Assembly: GCA_015179045.1 (NCBI GenBank)
Contig: WHUZ01000272.1
Span: 1-16,632 of the forward strand
Reading direction: 5' to 3'
Source: Kalaharituber pfeilii
Lineage: Eukaryota > Ascomycota > Pezizomycetes > Pezizales > Pezizaceae
Length of the DNA stretch: 16,632 bases
This document shows positions 1 to 7,500 of this stretch, piece after piece. The translations under genes and the position numbers were made by a program. Below the pieces are notes generated by a model. It saw only the letters and a program-made list of their open reading frames with translations, made no database searches and was not told where the DNA came from. How positions within the stretch are numbered: position 1 is the stretch's first letter; each line of letters starts with the position of its first letter.

Positions 1-137
1 ATACATTTCTATAGCCATTCTAACCTACCATATTTATACTTCCGAGATGACACTAGCACTGCTGTTTTCCTCACCATAGCCATAACATCTGGTGCCTTTC
101 AGCGACTACTAGAGCCGAGCCCCTCACGCCTATAATA
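1..137 (+). mobile_element. Terminal fragment of a family A LTR (U5 end), degraded
   Basis: This stretch aligns with the last ~137 bases of the sense strand of the 631-bp LTRs found at 4308-4938 and 9877-10507, which lie in the opposite orientation here. Shared blocks include tagccattc near 13, the gtgcctt/ttcagcg region near 92, and an end reading cctataata where the intact LTR ends CCCGTAACA. Most differences are C-to-T or G-to-A, many at former CpG sites. The LTR ends exactly at 137, and 138 is already inside the pol frame of a different chromovirus. The fragment is therefore the 3' border of a family A insertion nested in family B, with the rest beyond the window edge. Homology is read by eye, and the alignment needs small gaps near its start. 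Confidence 0.72.
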
Positions 138-640
138 AAAGAAAGGTAAACGATTTGAATAGTCTAAGAAGGCCCAAGCAGCATTTGATAACCTGAAACA
201 AGTATTCTGTACTACTCCTATTTTATACCACTTTGACCCCGAATGAGAATATATAGTTGAAACTGATGCCTCTGATTATATGTCAGTAGGTATATTATCT
301 CAATATAATGATGATAGTATTTTGCACCTTGTTATATACTACTCAAAGAAGCACTTATCTACCGAATACAACTTGCAAATCTATAATAAGGAACTCATGG
401 CTATTGTTTGGGCATTTGAAAAATGGAGACCCATTTGGAAGGTACAAAAGGCATCATCAAGGTATTAAGTAATTATAAGAACCTTGAATACTTCATAACA
501 ACTAAGATGCTAAATTGTTGACAAGTACATTGGTCTAAATTCCTATCTTAATTCACTTTCAAAATCAAGTATCGACCTGGTAAGACAGGTAGTAAGCCCG
601 ATGCCTTGACTAAGAGGTCAGAAGACCTCTCTAAGGAGGA
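138..640 (+). pseudogene. Family B RNase H domain remnant
   Basis: RNase H removes the RNA strand of the RNA/DNA hybrid during reverse transcription. The frame opens with the connection motif (KKGKRFE, a stop replacing Trp at 160-162, then AQAAFDNLK), followed by TPILYHFDPE and the first catalytic Asp in ETDASDY. Next come [12 protein letters not shown], the Glu-bearing [15 protein letters not shown], then in shifted frame LEYFITTKML, and finally [16 protein letters not shown], the usual last RNase H motif. A frameshift lies near 440, and stops occur at about 244 (R-to-TGA) and later. The order and spacing match Ty3/Gypsy RNase H well. The call is a homology reading by eye with no doubt about the family. 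Confidence 0.88.
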
Positions 641-914
641 GGATAAAAGACTACAATATTAGAAACCAAGTCATCTTGAAACCAGAGAATGTTACCTTAG
701 CTGCAGTAATTCCCACTCTAGCTGCTATTATATTTACTGACTTGGATAAGCAAAAACTATGGGCTCAGGCATACGAAAATAACTCCACGCCTTGCAAAGT
801 AATATTAGTACTATAATCTGGACAAAGATGATATACGAACATTAGCCTAAGTAAATACAAAGAGATAGATAATCGACTATACTACTGTAGGTAATTATAC
901 GTATCAGAGTACCC

Positions 915-1700
915 TCTTCTTTGACTTACTATTATTCAAGAACATCATAATTCGCTATCTACAGGCTACCCTGGAGTAGCGAAGATGCTCGAGCTAATCT
1001 TAAGGACCTATACCTGACCATCTATCTATAAAGATATTGAACAATTCTATTGTAACTGCCATACTTGATAAAAAGCTAAGCCCTCATGCCATGCACTATA
1101 TGGAACGTTAAAATTGATTGAATTGCCTGAACAGCCTTAGCAATACATTACTATGGACTTCATAGTCAAACTACCTAAATGTGGACTCTAGAAATTTAAT
1201 GCTATTCCGATGGTAGTTGATAGACTTATCACAATGTGATATTTATGTCCTACAACTAAATTAACTACTACAGAAGATCTTGCCCAGCTATACCTTAACT
1301 ATATCTGGAAGATCCATGGCCTACCACAGTCAATCATATTAGACCCCGGCCCTCAATTTACCTCAGAATTCTAGTGATACCTATGTAAGTAACTAAATGT
1401 TGAAGTTTGACTATTAACTACCTATCATTCTGAAACTAATAGCCAATCTGAAAGAATGAATGCTATTATGGAGTAATACCTAAGGGCATATGTCAACTAC
1501 CAACAGGATGACTGGCTAAGTTACTTGCTAATGACTGAATTCATAGCAAATAACCAGGTATTAGAAACTACCAAAGTATCACCCTTTTAAGCAAACTTTG
1601 ACTTCTATCTGCAATTTATAGAGAACCCAAATAACTGACTTACTATAAGTAAATAAGCTAGTGAGACTACTCAGTTTAAGGCCTACAAACATGTAGGAAA
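915..1700 (+). pseudogene. Family B integrase remnant with legible D,D35E
   Basis: Integrase inserts the cDNA into the genome. The zinc-binding region is recognisable from EHHNSLSTGYPGVAKML to CNCHT, where the second Cys and the next codon have become TGA and TAA. The catalytic core shows Asp in TMDFIVKLP (GAC 1156-1158), Asp in [11 protein letters not shown] (GAC 1342-1344) and Glu in NSQSERMN (GAA 1450-1452). The last two are 36 codons apart, which is the canonical D,D35E spacing. [18 protein letters not shown] sequence follows, with Gln replaced by TAA at 1474-1476, then [10 protein letters not shown]. Tandem stops after FTSEF (1372-1377) replace Trp and probably Arg. The active-site codons survive, although translation would be interrupted many times. 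Confidence 0.88.
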
Positions 1701-1779
1701 GCTGATAGAGCTACATGAGACCCTGAAGGCTGAGCTGCAGAATGCACAGCTTCAACATACCAAATATACTAACCATAGT

Positions 1780-2050
1780 AGAGTCCCTATATCAAGATTC
1801 CTACTGGGGGATCATATCTAGTTAATAAGCAAGTATCTTAGCACTTAAAGGCCTTGTAAGAAGCTTGATCATAAGAAACTAGAGCCCTTCAAGGTGACCA
1901 CTACCATAGATACTCATGCTTACTGGCTGAAGCTTCCTTGCATCATGAAAATTCACCCTATATTCTATATATCATTGCTTGAACCTGCTGCTAAAGACTC
2001 ACTGCCTGGTCAAATAGAACCGCCACCTCTATCGGTTATTATTGAAGGAG
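1780..2050 (+). pseudogene. Family B integrase C-terminal GPY/F module remnant
   Basis: This is the C-terminal integrase module of chromoviruses, thought to help multimerisation and DNA binding. Readable pieces are RFLLGDHI followed by a stop at the usual Trp, then KKLDHKKLEPFKV (the GPY/F core, with EPF in place of GPF), YWLKLPCIMKIHPIFYISLL and EPAAKDSLPGQ. In intact relatives the corresponding string reads roughly as a Lys-rich segment, a GPF core, then an 'IHPVFHVSLLEP' block. The frame is nearly continuous here, with only isolated nonsense codons. This module is absent from the family A element in the same window. Confidence 0.85.
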
Positions 2051-2051
2051 A

Positions 2052-2205
2052 GTAAGAGTAAAAAGTTGAGAATATACTAGACTCAAAGATATATAGGCAG
2101 CGCCTACAGTATCTCGTCAAATAGAAAGGCTATAATAATCTAACTTGGCAACTAGCTGGCAACCTTGAACACTCCCCTAACCTTATTAAAGCCTTCCACT
2201 AATAG
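2052..2205 (+). pseudogene. Family B chromodomain remnant
   Basis: Chromodomains at the integrase C-terminus steer insertion towards particular chromatin marks. The frame reads VENILDSKIYRQRLQYLVK, a stop at 2122-2124 where Trp is expected, then KGYNNLTWQLAGNLEHSPNLIKAFH. The two remaining aromatic cage positions (Tyr in the LQYLV strand, Trp in LTWQ) and the final FH are typical of the family. Two stops just upstream (about 2054-2062) replace Gln or Glu codons. The identification is secure, and the domain is non-functional because of the nonsense codons. Confidence 0.88.
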
Positions 2206-2245
2206 TATTCTAGCAAACCTAGACTCTTGCAGGAGCTTGGTACCT

Positions 2246-2255
2246 AGAGGAGGAG
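2246..2255 (+). other. Polypurine tract of family B
   Basis: The ten-base run agaggaggag lies three bases before the inferred start of the 3' LTR at 2259, where the plus-strand primer is made during reverse transcription. Its position after the chromodomain frame and before an LTR start is diagnostic. Confidence 0.65.
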
Positions 2256-2258
2256 TAC

Positions 2259-2599
2259 TATTATAACCTGATACCTGTATCACCACACTCACGATAATGA
2301 TTACTGGCTACCAACTAGCTACTACTCGATTGCTGAACTTCTATGATAAGCTGGCTACTAAACTACCAAGAGAGGCCAATTACTGATTGTCCACTAGATG
2401 TGAAAAGTCTGCTTTCGCTACGTATTCTTATTGTATATCCTTATTGTAAAAATTCTATGTTTCACTATCATATCTTTGCTTCTTGGCCATAGAGCTCCCC
2501 ATGTATATAAGGGCCCAATATGGCCACCTTGTAGATAGTTCTTTCTTCCTTATCTATTGTTTTATCAATTAATAATCTACCTGGCTTAAGTCCATAACA
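2259..2599 (+). mobile_element. 3' LTR of family B, decayed
   Basis: This is about 341 bp. It begins TATTATAA, apparently TGTTATxx with the second base G-to-A, and ends CCATAACA. The two ends are imperfect inverted repeats (6 of 8 positions). It directly follows the polypurine tract and contains a TATA-like box. Its 5' partner is outside the window, so the boundaries rest on the inverted ends and the tract rather than on a paired LTR comparison. Confidence 0.6.
2504..2511 (+). promoter_or_regulatory. TATA box in family B LTR
   Basis: TATATAAG lies about 95 bases before the LTR end, in the region expected for the U3 promoter. It is inferred from motif and position only. Confidence 0.45.
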
Positions 2600-2660
2600 C
2601 CTCTGAACTCCTGAACCATGATACCTCTGAACTCCTGAACTATGATACCTCTGAAATCGC
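2599..2660 (+). repeat. 24-bp tandem repeat abutting the family B LTR
   Basis: Two full copies (2599-2622 and 2623-2646) differ at one base (ccatgat versus ctatgat). A third, partial copy runs from 2647. The unit starts acctctgaactcctgaa. The first unit overlaps the last base of the LTR, so the repeat may have arisen from the LTR/flank junction. Confidence 0.8.
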
Positions 2661-3640
2661 TAGAATCTACTAGAACATATATCTTAGTCATCTAGATAGC
2701 CCGCTTATGATAATAGGTAACCTTTCAAGTTGAATTTGATAAGCAGCTTACAGTCATATGCTAGTCACTGGTTATAAAGTAGTATAGGAGTAGTATATAA
2801 AATTGAAGCTCTAAGGCAGTAACGGGTAACTGAGAGTTAATATATAGAGAGTTTGGGACGTACTCTACCTGCAGGGGAATAATGTCATAGCTTGGCATGC
2901 CATGGTAGTAGAGGGAAGCTAATTACTAGTATATATAGATATCTAAGGGAGCTAAGATCCTTGATCACATGTGCAAACATAAGCAAGTTACTAACTGGCC
3001 CATATGGATACTCCTATATATACCAACTATACTACTGGGTAGTATTAGTAGTTCTACCTTTTAGTGCAACAGTTTATAAGATGGTCAGTTGCAACCCATA
3101 ACACTACTTAGCAGTAAGTGAGTATAAGCCAAGTAGTTTTTGTACTAATATGAGTTGAGTCAGTGCTGAGTTTTATAGCATATGTACATTATTTAATATA
3201 TAATACTAATATATACATTCAGCATTTATATTCTATTTAAGTGAGTCAGGTTGAGTTGATAAGTAATGAGTTCAGGCCAGTTTATTACAAAGTTATACTG
3301 TACCTAACTTGGCAGCTGAGTGAGCCAGGTTGGGTTATATATATGGTATGATTGAGTTAGTGTAATAATATACAACTAGTACTCAGTTCCTGAGTGAGTT
3401 TATAGTAGGGTCAGAGGATTTTTATTAAAGGCTTATACTAACTTAGGTCATACCAATATGAATACTAATATAAAGTTTGATAAAGGTTTTAAAGTTAGCA
3501 GACTTATTTAAGATACTAATAGGATAGTTTTTTTATCTAAAACTAGAGCCTATTTCAGAAGAAGTCAATCTTAGTTTAGTTATTATCAGGAAGAAGGGAA
3601 GTTTGTACCCTCAGCACTACAAGTGCTACAATGCTAGGGT
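2661..3640. other. AT-rich interval without a recognisable gene
   Basis: I find no coherent coding frame here. Short open stretches, such as one at 2892-3101, have no recognisable motifs and look like chance. The only structure seen is a weak repeat: gtgagtcaggttgagtt at 3241-3257 and gtgagccaggttgggtt at 3320-3336, 79 bp apart and differing at two transition positions. This is probably old, decayed repeat sequence. Confidence 0.5.
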
Positions 3641-4307
3641 GCTGGGGCACAAACTCAACTCTACAACATCCGATACTAGTCAGCACATTTCTAACATGCT
3701 CCTAACCTCCTTTCACATCACAATGTACATCTCTTTTACCCACATTTCCTAATGCAACCCTTCTCAACACCGTGCTATCTACACTGAGTCTCATACCTTC
3801 ACTCTCGGAGCGCACAATCTATCTCTACTTACGCCAGGACGTACTTCTCTTTTTTTCTCATATTCCTAATACAACTTTCACAAATGTCGTGCTGTCTGCA
3901 TGGGAGCTGGTATGGTCCCTTCCAGATGCTATTACTAGAACTGCTTCCATAGCCAACACTAGCAATTTTTAACTTTGCATTTCCAATGTTTCTGCCAAGT
4001 TACTCCTCTCTCTTAACTCAATTCCAGTAACTTCTGCATCAATGAAGTTCCTTTGGGAACTTATTGTGTTGTGACGTCGCTCTCCACAGCCATCATGTTC
4101 CCAACTCTCTTACAAATAGCTACCACGTTATCAACTATTTCATTCATTTCTCCTGTATTTTCAACTATTTCCTTTATTTCTTTTATATTCTCAATACTAC
4201 AGTAATGACTTCTCATATTGTCAATGCTATAATAATGACCTCTCGTATTGGCAATACTACTATACGAATCTACTACATTCTTAGCATCTCTTTACTTATT
4301 CTCTCCG
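3641..4307. repeat. Minisatellite-bearing region, possibly a decayed LTR relative
   Basis: A period of exactly 30 bp can be followed through six units starting at 4095, 4125, 4155, 4185, 4215 and 4245 and ending near 4274. Each carries a core like TATTxTCAAxxxTA. On the + strand they give a degenerate ten-residue repeat. Related motifs (catttcctaatgcaac near 3744, catattcctaatacaac near 3858) hint that the array once extended further upstream. The stretch cccttccagatgctattact at about 3917 resembles part of the family A LTR terminus. I therefore suspect a mutated LTR-like sequence, but this is tentative. No gene is seen. Confidence 0.55.
4303..4307. other. Target-site duplication, left copy (CTCCG)
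   Basis: CTCCG lies directly before LTR base 4308, and CTCCA lies directly after LTR base 10507. Five bases is the usual duplication length for Ty3/Gypsy integrases. The single mismatch is CpG to CpA. Confidence 0.7.
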
Positions 4308-4938
4308 TGTTACGGGCGTGAGATGCTAGGCTCCAGTAGGCGCTGGAAGGCACTGGATGTTACGGCTACGGAGGTGTGTACACGGCGGGCCGAAAGGACC
4401 ACAGAGGCGGATATGCTGCGGGCCGGAATGGCTACGGAGGTATGTATACGGCAGGCAGAAAGGATAGCTGTTTGGGGTGGAGCGCGCAGCGGAGCGAAAC
4501 GATTCACGGGCGTAATGAGGAAACGATAGGTTTCAGAGCAATAGAGAACTAGAACACCGCTTGTGTCTTGATTCTTCAACTGTGCTATCGCCTGTGCTTA
4601 AATAGACTGAGCACATCATACATGACTAGGCAAGTAAATAAAGAAACGGCAATTCAACAATGCAAATAATCATAACAAAGAAACATGCAACGTAGTACAG
4701 ATGCTAGATAATAACATGTACTAGGGCATGTGCGCATATTAGCTTCATAAACCGAGTGCCAGGCCTAAAGACCTTACAATCAACGGTGACACACACTTCC
4801 TTAGCACTACCCTATTCAAACACAAAGAATCCTCTGCCAAGCCTAACGGGTGATCAGTCCGGTCTAGCAGCACTGGCCTTACTAAGGATTCAGGGTAAGT
4901 GTTCCCCTGCTCGGGTAAGTCTCACCTTAGCCGTAACA
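4308..4938 (-). mobile_element. 3' LTR of family A element
   Basis: This is 631 bp, starting TGTTACGG and ending CCGTAACA on the + strand, which form a perfect 8-bp inverted pair. It matches 9877-10507 at 628 of 631 positions. The differences are C4733/T10302, C4847/T10416 and G4861/A10430, and all three are CpG in this copy. Near its U5 end it carries a tandem array of about 33-bp units, and the 35-base block at 4364-4398 recurs at 4430-4464. Short open frames of 89-93 codons inside the LTR on both strands follow this repeat and are not treated as genes. Confidence 0.95.
4364..4464. repeat. 33-bp minisatellite inside the LTR (U5 part)
   Basis: The blocks 4364-4398 and 4430-4464 both start ggctacggaggt and are 66 bp apart. 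A weaker intermediate copy gives a 33-bp period, seen on the - strand as an 11-residue repeat (ILSACRIHTS, IPARSISAS, VLSARRVHTS). The same array is at 9933-10033 in the other LTR. Confidence 0.7.
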
Positions 4939-4949
4939 TTACCCCCCGT
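4939..4949 (-). other. Polypurine tract of family A
   Basis: On the - strand the internal region ends AACGGGGGGTAA directly before the 3' LTR start TGTTACGG. The G6 run (4942-4947) is the likely plus-strand primer site. Its place at the internal/LTR border supports the orientation call. Confidence 0.7.
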
Positions 4950-5275
4950 TCTAGGGCAGTCGTCTCGACTGACAATCACCGAAAAGTAACCCAAACCAAT
5001 CGGTATTGTAAGTAATGTGTATCAGCTCTCTTGCGAGAGTCAAAAGGGTGGCTAATGCAATTATCGGCGTGCCTTATGCGCAAGGCCTCTCACAGGAATT
5101 CACTCATCTGTGGCCGACGGTGAGACTGGTGTGTCTCAAGCACTCATTCATTGGTCAGTGAGGCCATTAAAAACCTTAACGAAGATAAAACCCAGTGGGA
5201 AAAATTCTTCGTAAGGAAAAGGTACTCACATCCCACATTATCCAAGTAGCCCGGCTTTCGCCATCGATGTCTTAT
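4950..5275 (-). other. 3' untranslated internal segment with hairpin motif
   Basis: This segment lies between the chromodomain stop (5276-5278) and the polypurine tract. No coding frame is convincing. On the - strand at about 5180-5215 there is a hairpin, ACGAAGA pairing with TCTTCGT around a loop containing CCCACTGGG, followed by AAGGTTTTTAAT. This resembles a motif I recall from Ty1/Copia LTRs. A second small hairpin (ctctc ttgc gagag) is at 5028-5041. Confidence 0.45.
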
Positions 5276-5707
5276 TTAGACCGTAGGGTGGCTTTCTTGG
5301 ATATCGGTCGTGGAACTCTCTGACAGATTCCAACGATCTATATCAATCGGTTCCCAAGTATCATTATCTTCACCGTAGCCCTGCCAATGGATTCGGTACT
5401 GTACTACCCTGTTCATGTGTTTCGAATCGACGACATAGAAGAACTCGTCATCATCGATCTCCATATCTTGGGGTTCAAGTCGCTCTCGGAAAGGCTGTTC
5501 AGCCGCCGGGGAGACATAAATATTGTCGTCTGAGAGGTGAATAACTTTAGGGTCGAATCCATATAAAGAGCGAAAGGGCTGTAACCGTGGGTCGAAGTAG
5601 CAGTAGAATTGTAAGCAAATTCGGCCAGAGGTAGCCAAATTACCCATCGGTTCTGTCGGTCGTGGCAGTAGATGCGAAGATACTGTTTGGGAGTCTATAT
5701 TGCGCAT
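5276..5707 (-). pseudogene. Family A integrase C-terminus and chromodomain
   Basis: This is an open 143-codon frame. Its first part is out of frame with integrase. From about 5587 it reads PFRSLYGFDPKVIHLSDD, the end of the integrase core, and then AAEQPFRERLEPQDMEIDDDE. It finishes with a chromodomain (about 5462-5310): FFYVVDS, QYRIHWQGYGEDNDTWEPIDI, then a Ser/Thr-rich tail and TAA at 5276. The cage positions Tyr, Trp and Trp are present. The roughly 100-residue GPY/F module that should separate RERLE from the chromodomain is missing, which points to an in-frame internal deletion. The chromodomain is the best-preserved domain of the element. Confidence 0.85.
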
Positions 5708-6180
5708 TCAGAGAGTCTGTATTTGCGCATTCAGAGATTCTGTCGGTCTGGGGGTGGTGAGCGGTACTGAGTTGGAGTCCTACGTCGAGTTTCAATGTAA
5801 TTTCTTTCCAGAGGGCTGAGGCGAATTGTGGCCTGAAGACGTCATTGAAGGCATTAGCGACGTCTCGCATTGTCCGAGTGTTTTTTGCCGGTTATAGCAT
5901 TGCATTTGGTGAACCGGTCTGTGACAACTGAAATAGCGTTAAAGCCCTCGGTAGTTCTCCAACAAAGTCCATAGCTATCTCCTCCCAAGGCTTCATACCA
6001 GTAGGCATTGGCATAAGTCTAGTTTGCCTCGGATGTCGTTCGGCTTTGGCCTTCAGGCAGGCTACACAATCGGTGACATAATCAGCCGTCCCGGGAGAAG
6101 TTTCGAGAGAGGAGTCCTGTGTTCGGTGCACACCCCAGTGCGTAGTCACGTTACTGTCATGGCATTGTCATACAGTAACA
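5640..6180 (-). pseudogene. Family A integrase zinc finger and core, catalytic segment lost
   Basis: From 6149 the frame reads THWGVHRT, then ADYVTDCVACLKAKAERHP (the two zinc-binding Cys) and WEEIAMDFVGELP with the first catalytic Asp (GAC 5969-5967). It then shifts frame through VVTDRFTK to DVANAFNDVFR, which joins directly to PQFASALWKEIT at about 5834-5829. About 13 residues normally lie between these blocks and contain the second catalytic Asp (usually SDRG), and they are absent. The segment ending HHPQTDRISE keeps the Glu. Just after it, a 13-bp direct repeat (5701-5713, 5724-5736) marks a local duplication that throws the frame. This integrase would be inactive. Confidence 0.87.
5701..5746. 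repeat. 23-bp imperfect tandem duplication in integrase
   Basis: tgcgcattcagag occurs at 5701-5713 and 5724-5736, each followed by a(g/t)tctgt. Relatives have one copy of the encoded ISE-x-AN segment, so this is a duplication after divergence, and it shifts the frame. Confidence 0.75.
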
Positions 6181-6183
6181 CTT

Positions 6184-6790
6184 TCAGTCGATATTGCTCA
6201 GGCACCATACAGGGCCGTCATCGGTCCTTACCCATTCATCGCCGTTGACCCCAGGGATATCAGCCCACACGTCTTCTCCCTCACCTGCCTCAGTTCGTCG
6301 TGAGAGGGCGTCGGCTTTGCCATTAAGCTTTCCTGGAGCGTAGTTGATGACGTAGTCGAATTCGGAAAGTCGGCTCCAGTTGGCTTACCGGCTGTTGAGG
6401 CATTGTTTAGTGATGAAGTACTTTAGTGTATGGTGGTCAGTGAAGACGGTAAACTTAATTCCCAATAGCTCTATCCTCCATTTCTTGTACAATCAAAGAT
6501 TGCCAGTAGCTCCTTGTCGTGGATAGAGTAGTTTCGTTCGGCAGGGGTCAGTATTCGGGAACGGTAATCGCATGGGTGAAGGGTCATAGTTTTGGTACTA
6601 GCTCAAGACGCCGGCGAGTGCTTGCTCTGAGCAGTCGGTTTTCACAATCGTAGGCAGGGATCGATCGAACTGTCGCAGTATGGGGGCACTCATGAACTTG
6701 TCTTTAAGTTCCGTAAAAGCAGCTTGCTGCTCTGCCCCCCAAGTAAAGGGTACGTTTCCGGTCAAGGCTTGTAAGCGGTCGAGTTGTAGC
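6184..6790 (-). pseudogene. Family A RNase H domain
   Basis: In the main frame it reads FTWGAEQQAAFTELKDKF, APILRQFD, then the first catalytic Asp in VKTDCSEQALAGVLS (GAC 6636-6634), where a TAG replaces the expected Gln. A shifted segment gives ERNYSIHDKELLAIFD with the catalytic Glu. Back in the main frame come KKWRIELLG, VFTDHHTLKYFITKQ, a TAA where Gln is expected, then SRLSEFDYVINYAPGKLNGKADALSRR. The frame ends with TGA at 6186-6184. Order and motifs are those of Ty3/Gypsy RNase H. At least two frameshifts and several nonsense codons make it non-functional. Confidence 0.88.
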
Positions 6791-7500
6791 GGAATAATTC
6801 AAAGTAAATCGGCAGCAGTAGTTGGCAATGAGTCGGTGGTAGTAGTTGAGAATGAATCGGCAGTAATAATTGAGAAACAATCGGCGGTAGTAGTTTGCCA
6901 AGCCTAGAAAGGCTTGCACCTCTTTCTTCTTTGGCTGTGGCCAGTCACGAACGGTAGAGAGTTTGGCTGGGTCCATCTTAACCTCGAGGCTATTAATAAA
7001 ATGACCAAAGAACATGGTTTCGTGCACATGGCACTCGCACTTGGCCAGCTTGACCGCGAGCCCATGTTTGCTCAACTTTAGCGAGCACTTCTTCCACTTA
7101 TCCTTTGATGGTCTCGTTCGGTTTTGCCTTCATAGATCAAGATGTCGCCCAGGTACCAAACAACTCCATCGATGCCGGTGAGAATCTCATCCATCACTTC
7201 CTAGAAGGAAGCGGATGCGCTAATGAATCCGAAAGGTATGACTGTATACTTCGAATAGGCCTTTGGATGTGTTTGACAGCCGTCTTTCATTCGTCGCTAC
7301 CTCGGGTCTTATTGAGGAGTTCCGACATTACGGGCAAAGTGTATTCACTCGGAATGGTGACTTTGTTTAGTGCCCTATAATCAACGCACGGTCGGAGTGG
7401 CCCATCTTTCTTCCGAAAAAAAAAAATCAGTGAAGCTGCTTTTCGACCTTGACCTTCGTATCTTCCCTGTTGGTAAGTGTTCGTCGATATGCCTCTAAAG
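6790..7500 (-). pseudogene. Family A reverse transcriptase, active site lost
   Basis: Fingers and palm motifs run as follows: [39 protein letters not shown], then directly SDE and a stop at 7289-7287 (Trp expected). The usual ~20-residue block with motif A (the FTKIDL-type Asp) is absent. In another frame come YTVIPFGFISASASF, a TAG for Gln, EVMDEILTGIDGVVWYLGDILIYEGK. Here the catalytic YxDD is YLGD (codons 7155-7144, GGC at 7149-7147 in place of an Asp codon). The thumb reads KLSKHGLAVKLAKCE, FFGHFINS and FLGLANYY. Two of the three catalytic aspartates are therefore gone. At least three frameshifts are present. Confidence 0.9.
6800..6895 (-). repeat. Four-fold 24-bp in-frame repeat in RT connection
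   Basis: The conserved chromovirus motif 'LANYYRRFI.NYS' is expanded here to four 8-residue units: NYYRRLFL, NYYCRFIL, NYYHRLIA, NYCCRFTL, followed by the normal NYSATTRPL. Each unit is 24 bp and in frame. The units differ by several bases, so the expansion is not brand new. Relatives are expected to have a single copy. Confidence 0.88.

Larger units (their letters stand above)
138..2599 (+). mobile_element. Degenerate Ty3/Gypsy chromovirus (family B), 3' part
   Basis: This is the 3' part of a chromodomain Ty3/Gypsy retrotransposon. In order it holds the RT-RNase H connection, RNase H, integrase zinc-binding and catalytic core, GPY/F module, chromodomain, polypurine tract and 3' LTR. Gag, protease and most of reverse transcriptase lie beyond the window or are separated from it by the nested family A insertion ending at 137. 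The dominant damage is Trp TGG-to-TAG (160-162, 2122-2124) and Gln CAA-to-TAA (1474-1476), both CpA-to-TpA changes when read on the appropriate strand, plus several indels. That pattern matches RIP-like decay. The copy cannot encode a functional protein. Confidence 0.88.

Noticed and set aside
3083..3103. CCATAACA at 3096-3103 as another LTR end
   Set aside because: No matching TGTTATGG-type partner or polypurine tract was found nearby. A single 8-mer is not sufficient.
4095..4274. Regularly spaced 30-bp units considered as a CRISPR array
   Set aside because: Units are contiguous and diverged, with no constant repeat alternating with unique spacers, and the context is eukaryotic. It is a minisatellite.
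4310..4579. Open frames of 89-93 codons in the LTR, repeated at 9879-10148
   Set aside because: They lie wholly within the LTR, occur on both strands over the same bases, and their residues simply follow the 33-bp repeat. There is no domain, and they are not treated as genes.
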